Shown: one piece after another, positions 17,922-24,696 of the stretch | How positions within the stretch are numbered: the stretch's first letter is position 1 | How the letters are laid out: each line of letters opens with the position of its first letter | Assembly (NCBI GenBank): GCA_030729785.1 | Contig: JANQWS010000049.1 | Location: 21,441-77,578, forward strand | DNA length: 56,138 bases | Direction: 5' to 3' | Origin: Algoriphagus sp. | GTDB lineage: Bacteria; Bacteroidota; Bacteroidia; Cytophagales; Cyclobacteriaceae | The notes under the pieces: model-generated | Database searches by the model: none | What the model was told of the DNA's origin: nothing | The model's input: only the letters and a program-made list of their open reading frames with translations | Translations under genes and position numbers: made by a program

Positions 17922-17929
17922 TACTTTTG
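17922..17929 (+). promoter_or_regulatory. Possible -7 box of the cruF-crtZ-carH unit
   Basis: TACTTTTG fits TAnnTTTG and lies in the divergent gap before the cruF-like gene, about 67 bp from its ATG. No matching -33 box is found at the right distance, and no TTTGTTTAATC operator is present here. Confidence 0.3.
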
Positions 17930-17996
17930 TGGAGAACAATTTCAAAGGAACAAAGTTAGAAATCCCAAACAGAATACCTCACAAGGTCTATCCACT

Positions 17997-18662
17997 ATGC
18001 ATACACTAGATTCCCATGAAGGTAAGGCGCTACCATCTCGCGTGTGGATTGGGAAAATTATCTTGGTTGCCTTACATGTGGTGGGAGCAATTGGACTCAG
18101 TATACCTGAGTTCAGGGACTTATTTTTGAAGTTGACTCCCTTTCATTTATTGGCTACAATGGGGCTCATCTTAGCCTTCCATCGAGGGTGGGCAGATTCC
18201 TTTCCGATTTTTGGAGCAGCTGCATTTTGGATTGGATTTGGATCTGAATTGATTGGCGTCCATACGGGTTATTTGTATGGTGATTACATCTATGGTCCTA
18301 CCTTGGGAGTGCAATTGTGGGAAGTTCCCTTGGTAATTGGAGTCAACTGGTTTGTACTTAGTTACCTTATAGGATCAGTATTTCACAAGACACCTAATGA
18401 TTGGGTTGCCGCATTTTTTGGAGCCGCCGCCATGACAGCTTTGGATTTCATCTTGGAACCAGTGGCCATCTCCCTTAATTTTTGGGCTTGGAAGTGGGAT
18501 AGTATTCCCATGAGTAATTATTTAGGCTGGTTTGGCGTATCCTTTTTGATTCAGCTCATCTGGAGGAAAGCAAATTTTGAAAAATACAATCCATTGGCAT
18601 CCTGGCTATTAATCACTTGGATATTATTTTTTACCCTTTTGAATTTTACAGTGCTGAAATAA
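17997..18662 (+). CDS. cruF: CruF-like carotenoid 1,2-hydratase (PF04240 carotenoid biosynthesis protein)
   Basis: A 221-residue polytopic membrane protein of the carotenoid biosynthesis/DUF422 family, whose characterised members (CruF, bisanhydrobacterioruberin hydratase) add water to the psi end of acyclic or monocyclic carotenoids to give a 1'-hydroxyl. Family stretches include FWIGFGSELIGVHTGYLYG-DYIYG and ALDFILEPVAISLNFWAWK, with about six helices. The frame is open to 17820, but that extension runs through the divergent promoter region and the start of DUF4286. The ATG at 17997 gives the usual length. It heads a unit with crtZ (66 bp gap) and the CarH-like regulator. Confidence 0.82.
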   Translation: MHTLDSHEGKALPSRVWIGKIILVALHVVGAIGLSIPEFRDLFLKLTPFHLLATMGLILAFHRGWADSFPIFGAAAFWIGFGSELIGVHTGYLYGDYIYGPTLGVQLWEVPLVIGVNWFVLSYLIGSVFHKTPNDWVAAFFGAAAMTALDFILEPVAISLNFWAWKWDSIPMSNYLGWFGVSFLIQLIWRKANFEKYNPLASWLLITWILFFTLLNFTVLK

Positions 18663-18728
18663 TTCATTTACTTATTTTTCAAAATACTAAATCACAACAA
18701 TTTATCCCGTACAAGAGTTACGCTTACA

Positions 18729-19175
18729 ATGTTTATGTCTATTGTCTATATCACTATTGGATTTACCGCCATGGAATTAGCTGGTTGGTTTATTCATAAG
18801 TACTTGATGCATGGGCCCCTTTGGATGATTCACAAAACCCATCACCGTCCTTCTCATTCATTTTTTGAGTGGAATGACCTGTTTTCTTTACTATTTGGAA
18901 GCATTGCGATGGTTTTAATCTTTTTGGGGGTAGAAACATTGGACTACAGATTTTGGATGGGAATCGGTATTAGTTTGTATGGCATGCTTTATTTTGTACT
19001 GCATGATGTCTTAGTGCACCGCCGGCTTCGATGGTTTAGCAAACCGAAGCATCCGTTATTGAAAGGAATATACAAGGCCCACCAGGCCCATCATAAAACC
19101 AACCAAAAGGACGATGCTGTTTCTTTTGGCTTATTCTTAGTACCCAAAGAATTCTTTAAAAAGGAGGAACAGTGA
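18729..19175 (+). CDS. crtZ: Beta-carotene 3-hydroxylase CrtZ (fatty-acid-hydroxylase superfamily)
   Basis: A 148-residue membrane di-iron hydroxylase that adds the 3-OH group to beta-ionone rings. All four histidine boxes are present: HKYLMH, HKTHH, HDVLVH and HQAHH, in a four-helix scaffold. The length is at the short end of the CrtZ range and typical for Bacteroidota. Two in-frame starts, ATG at 18729 and 18735, cannot be separated. Its stop codon overlaps the GTG start of the following regulator gene (GTGA), so hydroxylase and regulator are translationally coupled. With CrtW in the same region it points to a 3-hydroxy-4-keto ring. Confidence 0.92.
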   Translation: MFMSIVYITIGFTAMELAGWFIHKYLMHGPLWMIHKTHHRPSHSFFEWNDLFSLLFGSIAMVLIFLGVETLDYRFWMGIGISLYGMLYFVLHDVLVHRRLRWFSKPKHPLLKGIYKAHQAHHKTNQKDDAVSFGLFLVPKEFFKKEEQ

Positions 19176-20068
19176 GCACGTATTCTATAAAAGATCTTGA
19201 ACAATTATCTGGAATCAAAGCGCACACGCTTCGGATTTGGGAGCAACGGTACAACTTGCTACAGCCAAAGCGAACGGATACCAACATCCGATTTTACGAC
19301 GACGATGACCTAAAGCTAATATTGAACGTAGCTTTACTCAATGACAATGGGGTCAAAATCAGTAAAATTGCTTCCATGTCACCCAACGAGTTGCGTGAGG
19401 AAGTCATGAAGCTCACAGAAAGATCATTAACTCACGACGATCAAATTCATGCCTTGACTATCTGCATGATTGAAATGGATGAGGAGCGATTTGATAAAAT
19501 TTTAAGCACCAATATTTTGAAATTAGGCTTTGAGCAAACCATGCTCAATGTGATCTACCCCTTTATGTCCAAAATCGGGGTTTTGTGGCAGACGGGAGCT
19601 ATCAATCCTGCTCAAGAGCATTTTATTTCAAATCTGGTTCGCCAAAAATTGATTGTAGCCATTGATGGGCAAATTCCTCAACAAGGAGGCAAAAAATTCT
19701 TGCTCTTCCTTCCCGAAGGAGAACTGCATGAAATCTCTATACTTTTTGCGAGCTATTTAATCAAATCCAAAGGGCACAAGGTCATCTATTTGGGCCAGAG
19801 CACCCCGAACGATGACTTGCTATCTGTTTTCAAGTTGCACCAGCCGGAATACCTATTGACGGTGATCACGACTTCTCCCTCTTCGGAGTACGTACAAGAA
19901 TACATCAATGCACTGGCTGATCGATTTGCAAGTGCTCAAATCCTTGTTACTGGATACCAAGTATTGGGACAAGATCTACGTTTTCCTGAAAATGTAAGCC
20001 AAATAAGCTACATCCGAGATATCAAAGACCTATTAGAAGAACTAATTCCAACGTTCCAAGAAAAATAG
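19172..20068 (+). CDS. carH: CarH/LitR-type B12-dependent photoreceptor repressor (MerR family)
   Basis: A 298-residue regulator with an N-terminal MerR helix-turn-helix (TYSIKDLEQLSGIKAHTLRIWEQRY), a helical-bundle cap domain (about 85-165) and a C-terminal cobalamin-binding Rossmann domain (about 175-295). The light-sensing residues of CarH are conserved: W139-x9-E149-H150 (VLWQTGAINPAQEH) in the cap and H186 in EGELHEIS, the expected lower axial ligand. CarH proteins bind adenosylcobalamin as tetramers, repress carotenoid genes in the dark, and fall apart when light breaks the Co-C bond. Translation starts at GTG overlapping the crtZ stop. A terminator and likely operators follow immediately. 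Direct experimental function in this lineage is inferred. Confidence 0.88.
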   Translation: MSTYSIKDLEQLSGIKAHTLRIWEQRYNLLQPKRTDTNIRFYDDDDLKLILNVALLNDNGVKISKIASMSPNELREEVMKLTERSLTHDDQIHALTICMIEMDEERFDKILSTNILKLGFEQTMLNVIYPFMSKIGVLWQTGAINPAQEHFISNLVRQKLIVAIDGQIPQQGGKKFLLFLPEGELHEISILFASYLIKSKGHKVIYLGQSTPNDDLLSVFKLHQPEYLLTVITTSPSSEYVQEYINALADRFASAQILVTGYQVLGQDLRFPENVSQISYIRDIKDLLEELIPTFQEK

Positions 20069-20101
20069 TTAAACAAAATTGTTTAACTCTTAAACAAAAT
20101 T
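20068..20101. promoter_or_regulatory. Palindromic CarH-like operator with third phased half-site
   Basis: A perfect 9-bp inverted repeat with a 2-bp spacer (GTTAAACAA at 20068-20076, TTGTTTAAC at 20079-20087) starts on the last base of the regulator's stop codon. The 12-mer TTAAACAAAATT occurs at 20069-20080 and again at 20090-20101, exactly 21 bp (two helical turns) apart. The half-site resembles that of the inverted repeat over the next promoter. Regulator binding is inferred. Confidence 0.6.
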
Positions 20102-20108
20102 ATTTTCC

Positions 20109-20153
20109 AAAAACCGGCCTTATATCTCCATTAAGGCCGGTTTTTTGTTTTTT
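20109..20153 (+). terminator. Strong terminator between carH and the ECF-crt operon
   Basis: A perfect 14-bp stem (20109-20122 and 20132-20145) with GC core CCGGCC, a 9-nt loop and a long T-rich tail. It separates cruF-crtZ-carH from the sigma factor operon. Confidence 0.9.
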
Positions 20154-20209
20154 TCTGCCCAATCGACTTTTTCTGTTTAAGCTTTTTTAAAAATTATTCC
20201 ACAAAATGC

Positions 20210-20239
20210 TTGCGCTTTGTTTAATCGTTGCTAGATTTG
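20210..20239 (+). promoter_or_regulatory. Promoter of the ECF-crt operon
   Basis: TTG (20210-20212), 19 bp, then TAGATTTG (20232-20239), a close match to the Bacteroidota housekeeping consensus. Predicted transcription start is about 20244-20247, giving a leader of about 15 nt to the ATG at 20261. The operator arms cover the spacer and the start site. Confidence 0.65.
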
Positions 20240-20253
20240 ATTAAACAAAACGC
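20212..20253. promoter_or_regulatory. Inverted-repeat operator overlapping the ECF-crt promoter
   Basis: Arms 20212-20226 and 20239-20253 match at 14 of 15 positions around a 12-bp spacer; the core half-sites are TTTGTTTAATC and GATTAAACAAA. One arm lies between the -33 and -7 boxes, the other over the predicted start site, so a bound dimer or tetramer would block polymerase. Another single half-site-like TGTTTAAG is at 20174-20181. Confidence 0.7.
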
Positions 20254-20260
20254 CATTAGC

Positions 20261-20773
20261 ATGACTACTCTAGAATTTAGCTACTCTTTACAAAAGCTCT
20301 CTAGCTCATTGAAGCCATTTGCCATGAAGCTCACTCGAGATGTAGACGATGCCAACGATCTCTTGCAGGATACGATGGTAAAAGCATTTACCAATAAAGA
20401 TAAATTCACCGAGGGGACCAATCTGAAGGCTTGGTTGTATACCATCATGAAGAATACCTTCATCACCAACTACCAGCGAATGGTACGTAGAGGGACTTTT
20501 GTAGATACGACAGATAATTTGCATTACCTCAACTCAAGCGATGCATTGATTGAAAATGGTGTCTTTGGTAATTTCACTATGGATGATATCCAGCATGCGA
20601 TTCAAAAATTAGATGAGGTTTACAAAACTCCTTTTCTGATGCACTTTAGAGGATTCAAATACCATGAAATTGCAGACAAACTCCAAATTCCTATTGGTAC
20701 TGTAAAAAATAGAATCCATATTGCTCGCAAGCTATTGAAAGAAGACCTGATGGTCTACAAGCACAAAAATTAA
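20261..20773 (+). CDS. ECF-type RNA polymerase sigma factor (LitS-like)
   Basis: A 170-residue sigma-70-family factor with region 2 (RDVDDANDLLQDTMVKAF, then LKAWLYTIMKNTFITNYQR) and region 4 (YHEIADKLQIPIGTVKNRIHIARKLL). No anti-sigma gene is adjacent. The frame can be extended to a TTG at 20228, but that codon lies inside the operator/promoter; the ATG at 20261 leaves the promoter intact. First gene of the crt operon, 4 bp before crtI. Pairing of a LitR/CarH repressor with an ECF factor that activates carotenoid genes is known from actinomycetes (LitR/LitS) and supports a light cascade here. Its target promoters are unknown and could include genes outside the window. Confidence 0.88.
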   Translation: MTTLEFSYSLQKLSSSLKPFAMKLTRDVDDANDLLQDTMVKAFTNKDKFTEGTNLKAWLYTIMKNTFITNYQRMVRRGTFVDTTDNLHYLNSSDALIENGVFGNFTMDDIQHAIQKLDEVYKTPFLMHFRGFKYHEIADKLQIPIGTVKNRIHIARKLLKEDLMVYKHKN

Positions 20774-20777
20774 TTTT

Positions 20778-22262
20778 ATGTCAAAAAAACATGTGGTAGT
20801 CATTGGATCCGGATTTGCCGGCTTATCCGCAGCTACCCACCTGGCAGACAAGGGCAATTGCACCGTTACCTTACTTGAAAAAAATGATTCCCCTGGAGGA
20901 AGAGCTAGAAAGTTCGAGCACCAGGGGTTTGTTTTTGATATGGGGCCAAGTTGGTACTGGATGCCTGATGTATTTGAAACCTATTTTGCCCATTTTGGGA
21001 AAAAACCATCTGATTTCTATGAGCTTATCCGCTTAGATCCTTCCTATGCGGTGATCTACGGACAAGAGGATGTATTGGATATTCCTGCCAACATGGACGA
21101 ATTTAAAGCGATGCTTGAAGGAATCGAAGCAGGAGCCGCTGCCAATCTGGACAAATTCCTAGCTCAAGCAAAGTACAAGTACGAAGTTGGCATTCACGAC
21201 CTCGTCCATCGCCCGAGTAGATCTCTTTTCGAGTTTGCCTCTCCACGCCTCTTACTAGACATGATCCGGATGGATATCTTTCAATCCATGTCCAAGCATG
21301 TCCGCAGCTACTTCAAACACGAAAAGATTGTCCGACTCATGGAATTTCCGGTTCTTTTCCTTGGGGAAACGGCCAATAACATCCCAGCGCTTTACAGTTT
21401 GATGAATTACGCAGACATCGCCCTAGGAACCTGGTATCCCAAGAAAGGAATGCATGAAATTATCAAAGGGATGGTTGCTTTGGCAGAAGAAAAAGGCGTA
21501 AAATTCAGGTACTCAGCAGAAGTTGATCAAATTGAGGTAACCCAGGGAACTGCCAAAAGTCTCCTTCTTCGTTCAGGTGAACGCATTGAGGCAGACATTG
21601 TAGTAGCGGGAGCGGATTACCACCATGTGGATAAACACCTACTCGATCCAGCGTACAGCAACTATACCGAAGACTACTGGAACACCCGTGTCATGGCTCC
21701 TTCGAGTTTGCTCTTTTACATTGGGGTAAATAAGCGCCTGAAAAATCTACGTCACCATAACCTGTTTTTCGACGAGCCACTAGGACCGCATGCCGATGCC
21801 ATTTACACCAATCCCAGATGGCCAGAAAAACCGCTTTTCTATGCATCCGTACCCTCTATTACCGACCCTACCGTCGCGCCAGATGGGATGGAAAATCTCT
21901 TTTTACTAGTCCCACTCGCTCCAGATTTGGAGGATACGGAGGAGATGCGTGAAAAATACTTCCACCTCATCCTCGACCGCTTGGAGAAGCTTTCCGGCCA
22001 AGAAATTCGCTCGCACATCGTCTACAAACGCTCTTATGCACACAACGATTTCAAGTCGGATTACCACGCTTTCAAAGGCAACGCCTATGGGCTCGCCAAT
22101 ACGCTGATGCAAACGGCCATTTTGAAGCCAAGTCTCAAGAGTAAAAAAGTGAGTAATTTATACTACACGGGTCAATTGACTGTCCCCGGACCGGGTGTTC
22201 CTCCTTCCCTAATTTCCGGACATGTGGTAGCTAAAGAAGTGATGAAAGAAAATAATTTGTAA
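20778..22262 (+). CDS. crtI: Phytoene desaturase CrtI
   Basis: A 494-residue FAD-dependent desaturase that converts phytoene stepwise to lycopene at the membrane. N-terminal dinucleotide-binding motif GSGFAGLSAATHLA, then SPGGRARKFEHQGFVFDMGPS, and the C-terminal signature YYTGQLTVPGPGVPPSLISG of bacterial carotenoid desaturases. Length matches CrtI. It is the only desaturase in the window, so it might also act on the psi end in place of a dedicated CrtD, or CrtD may be elsewhere. It sits 4 bp after the sigma factor gene and 21 bp before crtB. Confidence 0.95.
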   Translation: MSKKHVVVIGSGFAGLSAATHLADKGNCTVTLLEKNDSPGGRARKFEHQGFVFDMGPSWYWMPDVFETYFAHFGKKPSDFYELIRLDPSYAVIYGQEDVLDIPANMDEFKAMLEGIEAGAAANLDKFLAQAKYKYEVGIHDLVHRPSRSLFEFASPRLLLDMIRMDIFQSMSKHVRSYFKHEKIVRLMEFPVLFLGETANNIPALYSLMNYADIALGTWYPKKGMHEIIKGMVALAEEKGVKFRYSAEVDQIEVTQGTAKSLLLRSGERIEADIVVAGADYHHVDKHLLDPAYSNYTEDYWNTRVMAPSSLLFYIGVNKRLKNLRHHNLFFDEPLGPHADAIYTNPRWPEKPLFYASVPSITDPTVAPDGMENLFLLVPLAPDLEDTEEMREKYFHLILDRLEKLSGQEIRSHIVYKRSYAHNDFKSDYHAFKGNAYGLANTLMQTAILKPSLKSKKVSNLYYTGQLTVPGPGVPPSLISGHVVAKEVMKENNL

Positions 22263-22283
22263 ACAAAAAGGTATATTACGTAC

Positions 22284-23126
22284 ATGGATGCCATTTCCCT
22301 ATATGACCAAACTACCTTAGAGTGCAGCAAGCTAATCACGCAGCGCTACAGTACAAGTTTTACTTTGGGCATAAAAACCTTAGCAACAAAATTCCATCTC
22401 CCGATTTACGCGATCTATGGCTTTGTTCGCTATGCAGATGAAATCGTAGATACCTTTCACGATCAGGACAAAAAAGCGCTTTTAGAACGTTTCAAAAAAG
22501 ACACCTACGAGGCCATTGAAGCTAAGATTTCCTTAAATCCGGTGCTACATGCCTTTCAGCTTATCGTCAATCAGTACCAGATTGACCTGGATCTCATCGA
22601 GGCTTTTTTGCATTCCATGGAGATGGATTTAGATTTCAAAACGTACAACGATTCCAAGTACCATGAATACATCTATGGCTCTGCAGAAGTCGTAGGCTTG
22701 ATGTGCTTGAAGGTCTTTTGTCAGGGAGATGAATCAGAATACCAACGCCTAAGAGAACCTGCCTGTAAATTGGGGGCCGCATTTCAAAAGGTCAACTTTC
22801 TAAGAGATATTAAAAGTGATTTTGAAGAAAGAGGAAGAGTATATTTCCCAGGGGTAGATTTTAACCGTTTCGATACCTCTGTCAAATCCCTCATCGAAGA
22901 AGACATCCAAAAAGATTTTGACGATTCCCTGATTGGAATTGCAGGTCTACCCGATGGAGCTAAACTCGGGGTAAAAGTGGCCTACTTGTACTACCAAAAG
23001 CTATTTGATAAGATCAAAAAGCTCCCGCCTGAGACGATTACACAGCAGCGGGTGCGCATTCCCAATGCTAGAAAGTTGAGTTTGCTTTTTGGAAGTTATG
23101 TGGAAAACAAACTTGGTTTCTCCTGA
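22284..23126 (+). CDS. crtB: Phytoene synthase CrtB
   Basis: A 280-residue squalene/phytoene synthase that condenses two geranylgeranyl diphosphates to phytoene, the committed step. Both Asp-rich magnesium/diphosphate motifs are visible: YADEIVDTF (about residues 54-62) and NFLRDIKSDFEERGRVYFP (about 173-191). Length matches the bacterial family. Its TGA stop shares one base with the ATG of the cyclase gene (TGATG), indicating coupled translation. Confidence 0.95.
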   Translation: MDAISLYDQTTLECSKLITQRYSTSFTLGIKTLATKFHLPIYAIYGFVRYADEIVDTFHDQDKKALLERFKKDTYEAIEAKISLNPVLHAFQLIVNQYQIDLDLIEAFLHSMEMDLDFKTYNDSKYHEYIYGSAEVVGLMCLKVFCQGDESEYQRLREPACKLGAAFQKVNFLRDIKSDFEERGRVYFPGVDFNRFDTSVKSLIEEDIQKDFDDSLIGIAGLPDGAKLGVKVAYLYYQKLFDKIKKLPPETITQQRVRIPNARKLSLLFGSYVENKLGFS

Positions 23127-23833
23127 TGGAAAAATACCTCTATTTAGGCGTACTTCTTTTTGCAATTAGTTATCCACTAGCACAATCCTTCGAGCACCGA
23201 ATTCGCTATGCAAGTCAATGGAAATCCCTTTTTCCGGGTATGGCAATCACAGCAGCGTTTTTTATCGTCTGGGACCTGTGGTTTACCCAACTCGGTGTTT
23301 GGGAGTTCAACCCTACTTACATTCTAGGTTTTTTTCTTATCAACCTCCCGCTAGAAGAATGGCTTTTCTTTTTTATCGTTCCATTTGCCTCAGTATTCAT
23401 TTATGAGGTCTTGATTTACTTCTTCCCTAAGGATCCATTTAAACCAGTTGGAAAGGTATTTATCGGGATTCTCGTCCCATTATTACTCGTGCTTAGTATC
23501 CTCCACCTCGATAAGTGGTATACCTCGGTCAACTTTTTAGTAGGGGCACTGGCATTGACGATTCACTACCTCCTATTCAAAGAAAAATATTTAGGTCGGT
23601 TTATTTTTGCTTACCTCGTCCACCTCATTCCATTGATGATTTGCAATGGGATTCTGACTGGAGGACTTACAGAAGAGCCTGTGGTAATTTACAACAATTC
23701 CGAAAATTTGGGCATTCGGATTTGGACGGTACCTATCGAAGACTTGATATACTCCATGACCTTATTGCTGATGAACATTAGCTTCCTTGAATACTTCCGA
23801 AAAACCCAAACAATTTCCCCAAATCGAGGTTAA
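23126..23833 (+). CDS. crtYcd: Fused CrtYcd-type lycopene cyclase
   Basis: A 235-residue, largely hydrophobic membrane protein made of two related halves, equivalent to the heterodimeric CrtYc/CrtYd lycopene cyclases of Gram-positive bacteria and the fused form of archaea and fungi. Each half carries the acidic PxE(E/D) motif: LPLEEWLFFFIVP at about residues 75-87 and VPIEDLIYSMTLL near 203-215. It is not the FAD-dependent CrtY type. It closes psi ends to beta rings; one-sided cyclisation would be required for a monocyclic end product. One base separates its stop codon from the ispH start. Confidence 0.88.
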   Translation: MEKYLYLGVLLFAISYPLAQSFEHRIRYASQWKSLFPGMAITAAFFIVWDLWFTQLGVWEFNPTYILGFFLINLPLEEWLFFFIVPFASVFIYEVLIYFFPKDPFKPVGKVFIGILVPLLLVLSILHLDKWYTSVNFLVGALALTIHYLLFKEKYLGRFIFAYLVHLIPLMICNGILTGGLTEEPVVIYNNSENLGIRIWTVPIEDLIYSMTLLLMNISFLEYFRKTQTISPNRG

Positions 23834-23834
23834 T

Positions 23835-24686
23835 ATGAGCATGAAACACCTACAGGTTCAAATAGATGATCATTCGGGCTTCTGCTTCGGTGTGGTGTAT
23901 GCCATCGAAATGGCAGAAGAAATACTCGAGGAGCAAGGTTATCTTTATTGCCTTGGTGACATTGTCCACAACGACGAGGAAGTCAGTAGACTGACCCGAA
24001 AAGGGTTAAAGATTATTGACCATCGCGAATTGCATGAGTTGAGAAATGAAAAGGTGCTTATTCGCGCCCACGGAGAGCCCCCCTCAACCTACGAATTGTC
24101 AATCAAAAACAACCTTACCCTGATTGATGCCAGCTGTCCAGTGGTGCTTAAACTTCAGAACCGGATCAAAAATTCCTTTGACAAGGAAGATAATATCTAC
24201 ATTTACGGCAAGCACGGACATGCAGAAGTAATTGGACTTCTGGGTCAGACCAACAACAAGGCGGTGGTATTCCAAGACATTTCGGAATTGGATATTCCCA
24301 ACCTCCCAAAAAACATTACGCTATACAGCCAGACCACCAAAAGCACAGACAAATTCTACGAAATCAACGAGATTTTGAGAGAAAATGGAATCACTGTGAA
24401 TACAAATGACACGATTTGTAGACAAGTTTCAAACAGAGATAAGGAGTTGCGTAAGTTTGCCGAAAAGTTTGATAAAATCGTATTTGTTAGCGGTACCAAA
24501 TCTTCCAATGGCAAGGTGCTTTACAATGTCTGCAAGGAGAAAAATGAATACACTTACTTTGTGTCCAACCCTGACCAAATTGAGGAGAGTTGGTTTGGAT
24601 CCAGCGAATCAGTAGGCATCTGCGGCGCCACCTCCACGCCCATGTGGCTCATGGAGCAGGTTCGAGAGCGTATTTTAACCTTTTAA
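23835..24686 (+). CDS. ispH: 4-hydroxy-3-methylbut-2-enyl diphosphate reductase IspH
   Basis: A 283-residue [4Fe-4S] enzyme that carries out the last step of the MEP pathway, making IPP and DMAPP. The three cluster cysteines are in GFCFGV, DASCPVV and DTICRQVSNR; the catalytic-site segments IVHNDEEVSRL, RAHGEPP and GKHGHAEVIGL are intact. The frame is open 48 bp upstream inside the cyclase gene, but the ATG at 23835, one base after that gene's stop, starts the protein as in Bacteroidota relatives. Position inside a carotenoid operon couples precursor supply to pigment synthesis. Confidence 0.95.
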   Translation: MSMKHLQVQIDDHSGFCFGVVYAIEMAEEILEEQGYLYCLGDIVHNDEEVSRLTRKGLKIIDHRELHELRNEKVLIRAHGEPPSTYELSIKNNLTLIDASCPVVLKLQNRIKNSFDKEDNIYIYGKHGHAEVIGLLGQTNNKAVVFQDISELDIPNLPKNITLYSQTTKSTDKFYEINEILRENGITVNTNDTICRQVSNRDKELRKFAEKFDKIVFVSGTKSSNGKVLYNVCKEKNEYTYFVSNPDQIEESWFGSSESVGICGATSTPMWLMEQVRERILTF

Positions 24687-24696
24687 TCGCTCCCTC

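Noticed and set aside
20228..20260. TTG-initiated N-terminal extension of the ECF sigma factor
   Set aside because: The extra codons lie within the predicted promoter and operator; the ATG at 20261 gives a normal ECF length and leaves the promoter outside the gene.
22255..22283. Operator-like TTTGTAAACAAA between crtI and crtB
   Set aside because: It is palindromic but differs from the TTTGTTTAATC half-site and overlaps the crtI stop codon within an operon; likely chance.
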